From CAWAHD01 sp963781785 (GTDB lineage Bacteria; Planctomycetota; Planctomycetia; Isosphaerales; Isosphaeraceae), in contig CAWAHD010000002.1 of assembly GCA_963781785.1 (NCBI GenBank), forward strand, positions 4,960,001 through 5,024,000: a stretch of 64,000 bases of DNA, given 5' to 3'. Both the position numbers and the translations under genes were made by a program. Below, in pieces: positions 49,013-58,384 of this stretch; position 1 is the first letter of the stretch; each line of letters opens with the position of its first letter. The notes beneath the pieces were generated by a model that saw nothing but the letters and a program-made list of their open reading frames with translations, ran no database searches and had not been told where the DNA came from.

Positions 49013-49279
49013 ATGCGACGACTAGCCTTGGTATGCTTTCTGACATCGCTGGGCTTCCTGCTGGGCGGCTGCGTAGGTGGAGTAATCGGAGACAGAATGG
49101 ACGCAGCAACGGCTCGGCAGTTCGAAGCCGAGGGAGAGATAGCCGATTTCCTGCCGGTCGTAACCTTCCTGTCCGCTTACATAGGGGCGGCGGTCGGCAT
49201 GCTCACTGCCCTCGTTATCTCCTTACTGGTCCTCGGGAGCAGGACGAAGAAGCCACGTATGCCGTCTGAGTTCGAGTGA
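49013..49279 (+). CDS. Small Gly-rich membrane protein, duplicated (copy 2)
   Basis: The 88-residue paralogue of 38793-39059 differs only in the first 14 codons (MRRLALVCFLTSLG). The nucleotide identity is nearly complete to beyond the stop. ATG 49013 follows GAGGGGC. Confidence 0.7.
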   Translation: MRRLALVCFLTSLGFLLGGCVGGVIGDRMDAATARQFEAEGEIADFLPVVTFLSAYIGAAVGMLTALVISLLVLGSRTKKPRMPSEFE

Positions 49280-49321
49280 CACCCGCAGTCCGGTGGCCTC
49301 TGCGTTTTGACGCACGGAACA

Positions 49322-49573
49322 TCATTTGCCCGAGAACAGCATCCATCCCAGCCGCCCAGAATAGATCAGCCCCAAACCCAGGAAGAAGAGCGGGAACCCC
49401 AGCCGCAAACTGCGGCTCTCCCAGGTGGGTCAAGTCCCGCAGAGCCGCTCAGCGACTGGCTTGCCAGCGCCGCCCACGATGCCTCGTTTCAATCCCCAAA
49501 GCTTGATGCCGCCAAGCAGCGTGAACGTTACGCCGACCGCTGCCAGGGGGAACCAATCAGCGAAATGGATCAT
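49322..49573 (-). CDS. Candidate small membrane selenoprotein (in-frame TGA), copy 2
   Basis: The copy of 39773-40024 starts MIHFADWFPLAAVGVTFTLL. It has TGA at 49430-49432 after RLCGT, and the downstream PTWESRSLRLGF and second helix stay open to 49322. Differences from copy 1 before the TGA are mostly synonymous (several third-position changes, three codons altered), which suggests selection on the protein. After the TGA only one synonymous and one replacement change are seen, so the evidence there is weaker. Confidence 0.55.
49401..49417 (-). promoter_or_regulatory. Hairpin after in-frame TGA, bacterial SECIS candidate (copy 2)
   Basis: Identical to the copy 1 hairpin (AGCCGCA-GTT-TGCGGCT on the minus strand), at the same distance from the TGA. 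Confidence 0.45.
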
Positions 49574-49636
49574 GTGGTTTGACTCCGATGCCAAATTATG
49601 CATGACGAAGGCGTCTTGTGGCCCGGGGTAGAGCGC

Positions 49637-49770
49637 TCATTCCTTGGTCCCATAATGCTTTCGCCAGAATTCGGCGATCTCTTCAACCATCGGTGCGGAA
49701 CTTGGGATCAACCCCGAACAATAGCGAGCGTCGTAGCGCACAACATGTCGAATCTCGTCCCGTTTGACAT
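49637..49770 (-). pseudogene. Remnant of the 197-residue gene, internal deletion
   Basis: It keeps the start context (AAGGACTGAATG) and codons for MSNGTRFDM, then jumps after a 460-bp loss to the 3' end (VEEIAEFWRKHYGTKE). The joint is out of frame. Compare 40088-40681. Confidence 0.7.
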
Positions 49771-49834
49771 TCAGTCCTTCAAGCGGCTGAGACATTTGAT
49801 GTTCATACCCAGCAAGCGCACCGTCGTAATTGGC

Positions 49835-50500
49835 TCACACTCGCAAATCATTCGACATCGAGAGTGGCGCTGGAATCGGTGCAGAACTCCCCTGTGGGTT
49901 CTCCGTGCAGAGGTATCTCGAAAGCTGACCACCCAAGAGTGCGGCGATCAAGGTGAGGAGCAAGTGACCAATCCTGACAAAGTGCTCGGTGGTGCCGCTC
50001 CATCCCGCCGCCGCTTTTCCCGCCAAGCTGTTCAAGACCCTTGCGGTGGTCGATCCCGCCGCCGAGGTTGCGTCCTCGAATGCGCCGTTCCCCTTGTTGA
50101 CATAGAGGGCGTTCGGTTGTAAGTTGCTGGCGACATAGAGGTCTACATCTCCATCGTTATCGAAATCGGCGTATACCAGTCCTGCGCCGTTTGGAATCGA
50201 CCTCGGCACCTTCGAGGCAAGGTACGTGAGCGCCCTTGTCGTCATCAGCCTGGGCTGAACCGACGGGACCAGAGACAGCGCCAGGTAAGCCGACCCGAAA
50301 AGAGAGAACCCCAGCCAAAATGCCGGTCTCTTCGCCGTTCGATGGATGGCGAGCAGGATCGAGATCAATAGAACTCCGAGCGTGATGCTGAAGACGCTGC
50401 TGTCCCACTTCTCGTTGGACTCACGAAGGGCAGCAAAGCTGACGCCAAGGAGCAGAACGAGGATCACGAGGCTGCCGAGGTGGAAGCGAATGCGCCTCAT
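49835..50500 (-). CDS. Membrane protein with FG-GAP/VCBS-type repeat, copy 2
   Basis: The 221-residue paralogue of 40746-41411 conserves the helices, DFDNDGDVDLYV and LYVNKGNGAFEDAT. Most changes lie in the linker (ARVLNSLAGKAAAGWSGTTE) and the tail. ATG 50500. Confidence 0.8.
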   Translation of the reverse strand: MRRIRFHLGSLVILVLLLGVSFAALRESNEKWDSSVFSITLGVLLISILLAIHRTAKRPAFWLGFSLFGSAYLALSLVPSVQPRLMTTRALTYLASKVPRSIPNGAGLVYADFDNDGDVDLYVASNLQPNALYVNKGNGAFEDATSAAGSTTARVLNSLAGKAAAGWSGTTEHFVRIGHLLLTLIAALLGGQLSRYLCTENPQGSSAPIPAPLSMSNDLRV

Positions 50501-50799
50501 GGCATGGCTCCTGAGTCGTTGAAAAGGAATCCGCCAACGAACATCTTAAGACGCTAAACGATTCATGGAAAATGCCATGTTCTCTGCGGATTGTCAGTAC
50601 CTCGGCACAGATCGACGACCCCCAGCGCCGTCTTCCCCCACGAAACTTGCACCGACATCTCTGGAGTTTGTCGTGCTACGTCTTCCCACTGCCTGGATAC
50701 CTTGTGTATCTTGAAGAGGAGCTATCTGCTCTGCGTGGAGTCGGTGGCGAACTCAGTGGAACGATGTTGTTACGACCTGCCCATTGATGGGACAAAGCC
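50501..50799. other. Intergenic region at the edge of the duplicated block
   Basis: The 300 bp follow the second FG-GAP gene start on the upstream side. A plus-strand open frame here (from 50572) has no family features. Nothing further is visible. Confidence 0.4.
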
Positions 50800-51066
50800 A
50801 TGGCTCAGTCGGCAGATGATGCCTACTGGCGTGACCTCGAAGCCAACGCCGACCTGCCAGAAGTCCAGGAAATTATCCGGCAGGAGATTCAGAGCGGCAC
50901 GATCCGTGTCTGTCCCAACGGGAAGACTGGAATCCGCATTCTGCCGGTTGGTATCCGTGAAAGCGATGGACCGATTGAAGTGGAACTCGCGCCGGCCCCA
51001 GCGCAGGACGAGGCGAGTCCATCCGCGAAAGCGCCGCTCAAGGGTCGCCGAGCACGCCGCCAGTAA
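50800..51066 (+). CDS. Hypothetical protein (88 residues)
   Basis: A small acidic-to-basic protein (AYWRDLEANADLPEVQEIIR, IRVCPNGKTGIRILPV) with an Arg/Lys-rich end (KGRRARRQ). ATG 50800. The family is unknown. It sits between the duplicated block and the minus-strand gene that follows. Confidence 0.5.
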   Translation: MAQSADDAYWRDLEANADLPEVQEIIRQEIQSGTIRVCPNGKTGIRILPVGIRESDGPIEVELAPAPAQDEASPSAKAPLKGRRARRQ

Positions 51067-51084
51067 TTCCTTACAGCACGTTTA

Positions 51085-51683
51085 CTACCTATTCAGCTCG
51101 ATCGACGTGCGCGAAACCCCATTGTCGACGGTGCAGACCGTCGAAGCCACGACCCCAAGACGCTCGAGAAGCAGTCTGCCGAACGCGATCGGCACCAGCA
51201 CGAGGATGCGCCGGGCGTCGATGGCAGACAGTCCCGCGGCAACGAGGAGAGCCTCGATCCGTTCTTGATCGGCCTCGGCATGCTGCGACATCAGACCGAT
51301 CGCTCGGCCGACGTCTACACCGCCCTGGATCACCAGAAACATCCGGATACTGAAGAACCCGTCCAGAAGCGGCAGTGGTAGTGAGCGAGCGGACTCGATA
51401 GCTGTCGTCCAAGGTTTGTTGTCGAGCAGCAGCTCCAGGGCAGTCGGGCGGCGATCCATCTGGCCATGGTAGAGACGCACCCAGTGCGTACCCTCCGCCA
51501 GCGGTTGGGTCGCGAGGAGCCGGTGAGATCCTTGCGATAAAAGATCAGCCCCTGCATCCTTCCGGGATGTTCGGGGAATGTTATCCAATCGCCGCGGGAT
51601 TGCGCAATGACGCCGTGGCCGCCCAGCAAGGCGATCAGCGTGCCGTGCAGTTCATCCGGGGACGAGCAGTCCTGGGAATTCAT
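51085..51683 (-). CDS. Hypothetical protein, one frameshift
   Basis: The first part starts MNSQDCSSPDELHGTLIALL and includes GDWITFPEHPGRMQGLIFYR; the second part reads HRLLATQPLAEGTHWVRLYH and LPLPLLDGFFSIRMFLVIQG. They meet near 51530 in different frames. The combined protein of about 198 residues looks soluble, with a C-terminal helix bundle (AFGRLLLERLGVVAS). No family could be assigned. Confidence 0.55.
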
Positions 51684-51874
51684 GCAGAGTCACCGGAAAA
51701 AACGGGACATGGCAACTGTTGATGATTTCGGCACCGCAGCTCGCTGATTGGTGTCCGGGCTCAGCCACCGCGGGCCATCCGATTGCGACTTCGCCACTGC
51801 ACGATGATAATCGAGCGTTCAGTCCTGGGTCAAAGAAGAGCGACTCGCATCGACAGCCATAGATGTAACATGAT

Positions 51875-52936
51875 ATGTTAATTCACACGGTCCTTCTGAT
51901 TCTGGTCGCCGGCACGGCCGGATGCACGGCCGAAGAGCCGGAGAAGAAGCGAGAATCACCACCCTTCGTTGGTGCTCATTACTATCCCTGGTATTTCCCA
52001 GAAAAATGGACGCTGGAGCCGGTGTGTGATACGCCTCAGTCAGGCCACTATGACAGCCGTGATCGGGCCGTGGCCAAGCGGCATGTCCAGTGGGCCAAAC
52101 AGGCGGGCTTGGATTTCTTCATGGTTTCCTGGATCAGTCCGACGGGCAGGGAGGATCAAAACTTCAGGCAAGCCATACTACCGGAAATTGAAGATCAGGG
52201 CTTTCGCTTCGCGTTCCATTATGAAACGGCTCTCGCGCTTGGCCTGCCGGCGGGAAAACCACTGGACTTTGACCAGAAACGCGAAGACGGGAGCCAGGCG
52301 GGCGATCGATTCGTTGCGCATTTCGATTACCTGGCCGATACCTACTTCCAGCGCAGAAGCCACGTCGCCTGGAACGGAAAGGCGATCGTGCAGATTTATC
52401 TGGTTCGAGACATGGTTCATGCCGGACCCTACCTGAAGCGGGTCCGCGATCGCTTGCGGAAACGAGGGATTGAACTCTACCTGATCGCGGATGTGGTCTT
52501 CTGGGCACCACCTGAATCGTTCGATTGGGCCTTGCTCAAAGAGCACTTCCAGGCCATCACGGCCTACAACATGTATTATGTTCCGCAGTTTCTCGACAGA
52601 GTTCGGGCACAGTTCCAGGCGAGCGATCGGATGGCCAGGGAAAACGGACTGGCGTTCATTCCGGATGTGATGCCGGGTTACGATGATACCCGCTTGCGCG
52701 GTAAGGACCGCGCGACTCTCAAACGTGAGGGCGGCTCGTTCTACCGCAGCTTCTGGGATGTGGCGTCGCCATTCGTGAGTGCGGAACAACCGTTCTTGCT
52801 CATCACCACGTTCAACGAATGGCATGAGGGCACCGAACTGGAACCCTCGCTCGAATACAGGGATTCGTACCTCACGCTCACGAGCGAGCTCATCGCCAAG
52901 AAGAGAGCGGAGATCGGGTCGCGTCCTGCGAAATAG
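51875..52936 (+). CDS. Glycoside hydrolase family 99-like lipoprotein
   Basis: The 353-residue protein has a lipobox (LVAGTAGC) and the GH99/WbsX-like barrel signature: VGAHYYPWYFPEKW, QAGLDFFMVSWISPTG, AITAYNMYYVP and ITTFNEWHEGTELEPS, whose Glu residues are the likely acid pair. GH99-type enzymes cleave alpha-mannosides; the substrate here is unknown. The export and lipoprotein anchor fit polysaccharide scavenging. Confidence 0.85.
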   Translation: MLIHTVLLILVAGTAGCTAEEPEKKRESPPFVGAHYYPWYFPEKWTLEPVCDTPQSGHYDSRDRAVAKRHVQWAKQAGLDFFMVSWISPTGREDQNFRQAILPEIEDQGFRFAFHYETALALGLPAGKPLDFDQKREDGSQAGDRFVAHFDYLADTYFQRRSHVAWNGKAIVQIYLVRDMVHAGPYLKRVRDRLRKRGIELYLIADVVFWAPPESFDWALLKEHFQAITAYNMYYVPQFLDRVRAQFQASDRMARENGLAFIPDVMPGYDDTRLRGKDRATLKREGGSFYRSFWDVASPFVSAEQPFLLITTFNEWHEGTELEPSLEYRDSYLTLTSELIAKKRAEIGSRPAK

Positions 52937-53222
52937 TACGCCGGCGAGTTCTCGCGGCGATGCGTCCCTCGCTCGCGCCGCCAGCAACGGCCTAAGCGAC
53001 GACCCACCCGGCAGTCCTGGCATCGACGAGTCCGCCGCGTTCTCTCCTTTCGTCATCGGTCGGCTTTAGATAGCCAATTGGTTGCGAAGTTTTTCGCGAT
53101 TTATTGCTTTGAAAAAATCGGAGGCCGGGCAGCTTCCCGGGGGATTGAGCGCGCGGGGCGGCCGGTGTAGCTTGAATACTCAGAGGTTGCTCGTTATGCG
53201 CTGATCCGGATGAGACTCGCTC

Positions 53223-55820
53223 ATGACGATGTCTGTCGAATGCCCGGCGTGCCATACGCGCTTCAAGGTCGAAGACCAGCACGCCGGCAAGCGCGCCCGG
53301 TGCCGGCAGTGCAAGGAGGTTTTCCAGGTTCCGGCGGCGGCCGGCGATGTCGCCGAAGCGGGGCTTGTCCCGATCGACGACGAACCGCCGCCGTCCCGGA
53401 TGGTCCAGCGCTCGTCGGCCGAGAAGCCGCGGTCGGCAGTCGTCGAGATCGTGTCGGCGCCGAAGCCTGCTCCTCCGGCGGCTGAGGACGACTCGGCCGG
53501 CTATATGCTGGCCGACGGCGCTGCCAGGAAGGCGAAGGCCGTGCGGGCTCGCCCGGACCGGCTTCCGGGTGTGGGTGTGAGCGCGCGCGGGGTGAGCGAT
53601 GCGGCGGCGGCCACGATCAAGACATTGACGCCGGAGCAGATTCTCGCCTCGTTCGGCAATGCGATCGAGCCGGTGAAGCCGACCCCGCTGTACCGATTGT
53701 GGGTCGCGATCGTGGCCGCCGTGATGGTGCTGTTGCCGGTCGTGTACCTCGGTCTGGTCGGCCTGCTGGCTGCGGGGCTCGTATACCACGCGGTGCACGA
53801 CGTGACGGTCTTTCAAACCCTGGGGGGCAACCGGGGGTCGGCGAAGGCGGCCGTGGCGGTCTACTTCGGGCCGCTCTTCGCGGGGGGCACGGTGGTCTTG
53901 TTCATGCTCAAGCCGTTCTTCGCCAGGTCGGGCCGGCGCGAGAAGCAGCGGGTCCTCGATCCCGAGGTCGAGCCGCTCTTGTACGCGTTCGTCGACGGGA
54001 TCTGCGCGTCGGTCGGCGCACCGAATCCCAGCCGGATCGAGGTCGACTCGAATGTCAACGCCAGCGCCCGCCGCGATGGCCCCTTGCTCGGTCTTTTCGG
54101 CAGCGATCTGGTGCTCACGATCGGGCTGCCGCTGGCAGCCGGGTTGACTCTCAAGCAGATGGCCGGCGTGATCGCCCACGAGTTCGGGCACTTCTCGCAG
54201 GGTGCCGGAATGAGGCTCTATGCGCTGATCATGACCATCAACATGTGGTTCGCCCGCGTGGTTTACGAGCGCAACTCCTGGGACCAGACCCTCGAGCAAG
54301 CGTCGAAGTGCGGCAATTACTACATCATGATTCTGGCGGCATTCACGCGGCTGGCGGTCTGGCTGACGCGGCGGGTCCTCTGGGTGCTCATGACGGCCGG
54401 GCACCTGGTCAGCGCCTTTCTGTCGCGGCAGATGGAATTTGATGCAGACCGCTACGAGGCGCGGATGGTTGGCGGGCGCGTGTTTGCGGAAACATCGTGG
54501 CGTCTGCGCGTGATGTCACTGGCCCAGAACGGAGCGATGTCGGATCTGGCCACGAGCTGGCAAGCCCGACGGCTGCCCGACAATTTCCCGAAGCTGGTGC
54601 TGGCCAACGTGCCCCAGATTCCCAAGGAGCTGATGGCCGCCTACCGCCAGAGCATCGATTCGAGCAAGACGGGCTGGCTCGAGACTCACCCGTGCGACAG
54701 GGACCGCATCGCCCGCGCTGGCGACGAAGAGCCCGGCGGGGGGATCTTTCACGTCGAGGGACAGGCGACTGACGTGTTCAGCAATTTCGACGCCATGGCG
54801 AAGGTCGTGTCGTTCGAGTTCTACCGATCGATGCTCGGTCCGGAGATGACCAAGGAACAGCTTTACTCCGTCGCCGAGCTGGTCGAGACCCAGGTCGGAA
54901 ACCAGGAAGGACAGGCGGCCTCCGAGCGGTATTTCCTGGGTTCCAGTGATCTCTTCATCATGCGGCTTCCTCTGGCGTGGAGTTACCCCGAGCTGCCGAA
55001 CGACCCGCCGGCCGCAAAGCGTGCGCTTTTGCAGGCACGAAGCGATCTCGAGTCGGCTCGCGCTGCCAAGGTCCGAGCTGCTCGGGAGGCTGAGAAGGCG
55101 TACAACCGGCTGTTCCAGTCAGAGTCGGCGCTATTGACCCTGAACGCGGGGCTGAAGCTCGATCTTTCCGAGCTCGAAATCAAAGTCACGACGACTCGAG
55201 CAGCCGAGATGGCACGAGACAAGGCCCTGGGCGAGATCCGCAGGCTCGAGGAGGAATGCGAGCCATTCGGCTCGGCGGCAGTCCGCCGGCTTACACAGGC
55301 CCTGGCCATCCTGGAGGCCGACCAGGTCGCCGATCGCATACCCGAGGGCCGCGACCGCCGCGAGGAAGCCCGAGCACTCTATATCTGTGCGGCGCACCTC
55401 GGCAACGTTTACAGCCCGGCAACGATCCCGGTCATTCGCAACCGCTCAGCGTTGCTCGGGCTGCTAAACGCGTGGCAGAAGACCAAGCGCGCGAACAACG
55501 AGAACGTGACAAGAGCTGTCCTTCGCGGCGGCGCGGCTCTGGGCGAGTCTCTCGAAACGCTGAGGTGGAAAGTCGGCGATACGATCTTTTATCCGTTCGA
55601 GCACGCCCAGGAGAACATGACCCTCGCCCGGTTCGTGCTCCCTGGCACGATTCCCGAGAAGGAGGACATCGATGGTCTCCTTCAATTGAGCGAAGCCGCG
55701 CTCGATCGCCTTACTGGCCTTTACTCGCGTGCGCTGGGCCGCCTCGCCTTGACGGCCGAGGAGGTCGAGCGCGTGCTCGGGCTATCGCCCATCGAGTTCG
55801 AGAACGCGGATACGCCGTGA
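53223..55820 (+). CDS. M48-type metallopeptidase with N-terminal MJ0042 zinc ribbon
   Basis: The 865-residue protein starts with a zinc ribbon (Cys7/Cys10 and Cys27/Cys30, CPAC and CRQC). A Pro/Ala-rich linker follows, then two helices (about 155-190 and 215-235) and an M48-like catalytic segment with HEFGH near residue 319. More helices (WLTRRVLWVLMTAGHLVSAF) and a FDADRYEARMVGG third-ligand region follow. The last third is helical with coiled-coil stretches (about 595-700). It is intact and larger than HtpX-type peptidases. Membrane protein quality control is inferred. Confidence 0.85.
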   Translation: MTMSVECPACHTRFKVEDQHAGKRARCRQCKEVFQVPAAAGDVAEAGLVPIDDEPPPSRMVQRSSAEKPRSAVVEIVSAPKPAPPAAEDDSAGYMLADGAARKAKAVRARPDRLPGVGVSARGVSDAAAATIKTLTPEQILASFGNAIEPVKPTPLYRLWVAIVAAVMVLLPVVYLGLVGLLAAGLVYHAVHDVTVFQTLGGNRGSAKAAVAVYFGPLFAGGTVVLFMLKPFFARSGRREKQRVLDPEVEPLLYAFVDGICASVGAPNPSRIEVDSNVNASARRDGPLLGLFGSDLVLTIGLPLAAGLTLKQMAGVIAHEFGHFSQGAGMRLYALIMTINMWFARVVYERNSWDQTLEQASKCGNYYIMILAAFTRLAVWLTRRVLWVLMTAGHLVSAFLSRQMEFDADRYEARMVGGRVFAETSWRLRVMSLAQNGAMSDLATSWQARRLPDNFPKLVLANVPQIPKELMAAYRQSIDSSKTGWLETHPCDRDRIARAGDEEPGGGIFHVEGQATDVFSNFDAMAKVVSFEFYRSMLGPEMTKEQLYSVAELVETQVGNQEGQAASERYFLGSSDLFIMRLPLAWSYPELPNDPPAAKRALLQARSDLESARAAKVRAAREAEKAYNRLFQSESALLTLNAGLKLDLSELEIKVTTTRAAEMARDKALGEIRRLEEECEPFGSAAVRRLTQALAILEADQVADRIPEGRDRREEARALYICAAHLGNVYSPATIPVIRNRSALLGLLNAWQKTKRANNENVTRAVLRGGAALGESLETLRWKVGDTIFYPFEHAQENMTLARFVLPGTIPEKEDIDGLLQLSEAALDRLTGLYSRALGRLALTAEEVERVLGLSPIEFENADTP

Positions 55821-55839
55821 TGGACGTGGCGGTCGCTTG

Positions 55840-57429
55840 TCAGGGGGTCGCTGGAACCACCCGACCGCGGAGTTCGAGCTCGAGCTTCTGGTTGAACGGA
55901 AGCTTGAGCGAGAGCGGCTTGAGAGGCATCAGGAACTGGAAGCCCTCGACTGCGCTGGGAAGGTATTCACCCGGCCGGAAGGTGAACGACAGCTTATGCT
56001 GCGGGAGCGATGCCTTGGTCGTGCCGGCGTCGGTTGCAGGCTTGGGTTTCTGGGGTTTCTTGGTCTGCGGACTGGCGAGCGGCTCCGCCGATTCCGAATC
56101 AGCAGAATCGGCATCCATTTCGTCGGCCGGCAGCGGCGGCAAGTCGGCCTTCCTGCCGTCGGAATGGAACCCCTGCGGCAGCGAGCGGTCGGGAGCCGCC
56201 GGCATCGGCATCTTGGCGGTGGGTGCGACGGGAACCGGGGCTGCGTTCGGCACGAATGGCGCTGTCACGGAGGGTAGCAAGAATTGGCCCCCGGGAACGA
56301 TCGGTCCGAATGATTCGGCCGAGAGCGGAGGGGAATTGAATTCCGGGCGCGCCGTCGGGCCAAAACCAGGCGGTTGGGGAGCTGGCGGCGAAGGCATGGG
56401 CGGGGGACCAACGGCGCCCGACGGAGCCGGCAGATAAAGCGCTGCAGGTGGATACGGCGGCGGCGCACCGTCGGCCAATTCGGTGGTTTCCTCGGCCTCG
56501 ATGATCGCCAAGCGCTCCTTGACGACCGCCTTGCCATCCTTGTCTGCCACGGTATACGCGCCAAAGCTCAAAAGCAGACATTCGCCGTTGGGAATCAGCC
56601 ATTCACCGGCCACTTCCTGGCTGCCGATCTCGGGAACGTCGAGCGCGACGGTTTGAGCTTTTGCGTCCTGTTTGGCCGAATCCCGGGCCTGACAGCAGAC
56701 TTCGGTGTCCATGCAGCCTTCCTTGAGGTCGGGAACATTCAAGGGGCTCTTCGCGGGGTCGAGCTCGTATGCGCTCCAACGGGTGTCGGCTTTGTTGGAA
56801 TCGACGCCATCGAAGGGACTCTTCCCGGCAGGAGGAATGGCCACGAACACGAAGACGTTCTTGGCGCCCGATGTGACCTGGGCTTCCGATTTCGCTGGCT
56901 GCGGCGATTGCGCACAGCAAGATCCGTTCAAACGGCTGAGCTTCACCTGGTGGACGGCGCGGATGTGGGTGTCTTCGAACACCAGCTTGACCAGGATACC
57001 CTGGTCGAGCTTGCGACCCAGAAAGGTCGTATGCCAGCCCAGACGGACCTTCTCGGGAGCACCTTCGGGTGCGATCTCGTCGCCGTTCCAGCTCACCTGG
57101 GTGATGAGCTCTTGATTCGCTCGACACTGGATGGTCGCTGGCACTCCGCCAAAGGAAGTCACTCGAGGCGCCTGCATCACCTGGCACGCCGGATTCTTCT
57201 CTACATCTTTGAAGAGCGTGGTCACGGCGTGAGCCGGCATGGTCCAGACCGTCGTGGCGCCCTGGCGCGTCACCGGCTTGAGGTGGGCCATCACACCTTC
57301 GCGCCAGCCGATCCCCTGGGCCTCCACCATCCGGACGGTGTAAGAAATCGGCGCGGCCCCGGCTAGATTGGGCGTGGCACCGGACATGCCGGCGAGTGTG
57401 ACAGCGATCCATCCCAGAGCGAACCCCAT
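55840..57429 (-). CDS. Large secreted protein with secretin-like segment and Pro-rich linker
   Basis: GGGAGG precedes ATG 57429, and a signal peptide (GWIAVTLAGMSGATPNLAG) follows. VMQAPRVTSFGGVPATIQCR resembles the conserved stretch of type II/III secretin domains. The middle has paired cysteines (NGSCCAQ, EVCCQ). A Pro/Ala-rich linker and a beta-rich end (SFTFRPGEYLPSAVEGFQFL) complete the 529 residues. The family is not certain; a role in an outer-membrane or export structure is a guess. Confidence 0.65.
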   Translation of the reverse strand: MGFALGWIAVTLAGMSGATPNLAGAAPISYTVRMVEAQGIGWREGVMAHLKPVTRQGATTVWTMPAHAVTTLFKDVEKNPACQVMQAPRVTSFGGVPATIQCRANQELITQVSWNGDEIAPEGAPEKVRLGWHTTFLGRKLDQGILVKLVFEDTHIRAVHQVKLSRLNGSCCAQSPQPAKSEAQVTSGAKNVFVFVAIPPAGKSPFDGVDSNKADTRWSAYELDPAKSPLNVPDLKEGCMDTEVCCQARDSAKQDAKAQTVALDVPEIGSQEVAGEWLIPNGECLLLSFGAYTVADKDGKAVVKERLAIIEAEETTELADGAPPPYPPAALYLPAPSGAVGPPPMPSPPAPQPPGFGPTARPEFNSPPLSAESFGPIVPGGQFLLPSVTAPFVPNAAPVPVAPTAKMPMPAAPDRSLPQGFHSDGRKADLPPLPADEMDADSADSESAEPLASPQTKKPQKPKPATDAGTTKASLPQHKLSFTFRPGEYLPSAVEGFQFLMPLKPLSLKLPFNQKLELELRGRVVPATP

Positions 57430-57539
57430 GCGACGACCTCCCTTCCGTCCTACGTGCGCGTCCGTGCCAGCTCGAGGTCCGCGCGGGCCGCCAGGCCAGC
57501 GCGAATCGGCCGGGATGATACGGGCGATCGCCCGATCCG

Positions 57540-57707
57540 TCAATCGCGGCTGTCGGCAACCGGGAGAAAAAACTTGAGCGATTCTTCCCGCATTACTTCG
57601 CATGCTGACAATTGCGCGGCGGCGGCCGGGAGGAACCGTTGGTGAAAGTCGTGCCAGATGATCTCCTGCTCCAGGTAGGGATCCATGCCCGGAAAAGGTG
57701 ACGGCAT
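57540..57707 (-). pseudogene. Truncated DUF4058 family protein
   Basis: From ATG 57707 the 55-residue reading starts MPSPFPGMDPYLE and continues IIWHDFHQRFL, the DUF4058 N-terminus. It then diverges and stops, whereas full members have about 250 residues. It is probably a decayed copy. Confidence 0.7.
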
Positions 57708-57807
57708 CGAAGTCCTCCCAGCGAAACCAAACTCAGCGCGGCCACTGCATGATACCGTAATCGGCCGCATCCCGGCGACTCCCGGCGACATTTGAAGCCT
57801 CGGGCGC

Positions 57808-58326
57808 TCACACGGCGCTGAAGACCAGGAATAACGCCAACCAATAGCCTGCGACAGCGATTCGTGCCCATTCGATCCAACCCTCCTGGCGCCAGAACCG
57901 CCCACTCAAGGCCAGGAGGACCGTGGCCGCAATGACACCAAGCCCGCACCACGACGCGCACTCGAGGAGGAGACTTGCCCCATAAACCCAGAATGAGCCG
58001 TCGGCGTACGGTCTCATCCACGCCCGGAGCGACCAGCGGACGATCACTCCGAGCGACGAGGCGGCAGCGGCGACGCACAGGGCCGTCCCGGGTTGCCGGG
58101 CGATTTCCCGCGCGCGCTCGCGCAGCGTTCGGGCCGGGATTGCGAGGAGTCCCCAGGTCAAAGATAAGCCGACCGGGACGCTCAGAAAGAGCGGCAGCAA
58201 GGGGACGCCGGGGCGGGCGACGACCGGGAGGGGAATGCCAGCCCTGTAAGAAATCGCTCCCCAGCAGCCTACGGCCGCCGCCGCAACCGTGACCATCATG
58301 TCCAAGGTCGTCAGTTTGTCGCGCAT
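57808..58326 (-). CDS. Multi-spanning membrane protein of unknown function
   Basis: From ATG 58326 a 172-residue product with about five helices (MMVTVAAAAVGCWGAISY, LPLFLSVPVGLSLTWGLL, ALCVAAAASSLGVIV, GVIAATVLLAL, IAVAGYWLALFLVFSAV). No family is recognised. It follows the MFS gene on the same strand, 58 bp away. Confidence 0.6.
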   Translation of the reverse strand: MRDKLTTLDMMVTVAAAAVGCWGAISYRAGIPLPVVARPGVPLLPLFLSVPVGLSLTWGLLAIPARTLRERAREIARQPGTALCVAAAASSLGVIVRWSLRAWMRPYADGSFWVYGASLLLECASWCGLGVIAATVLLALSGRFWRQEGWIEWARIAVAGYWLALFLVFSAV

Positions 58327-58384
58327 CGCATTGGCGGTGCGAGCCGCTCCTGCAAGTAGGCCCATCCACTCCAGCAACCAGCCG

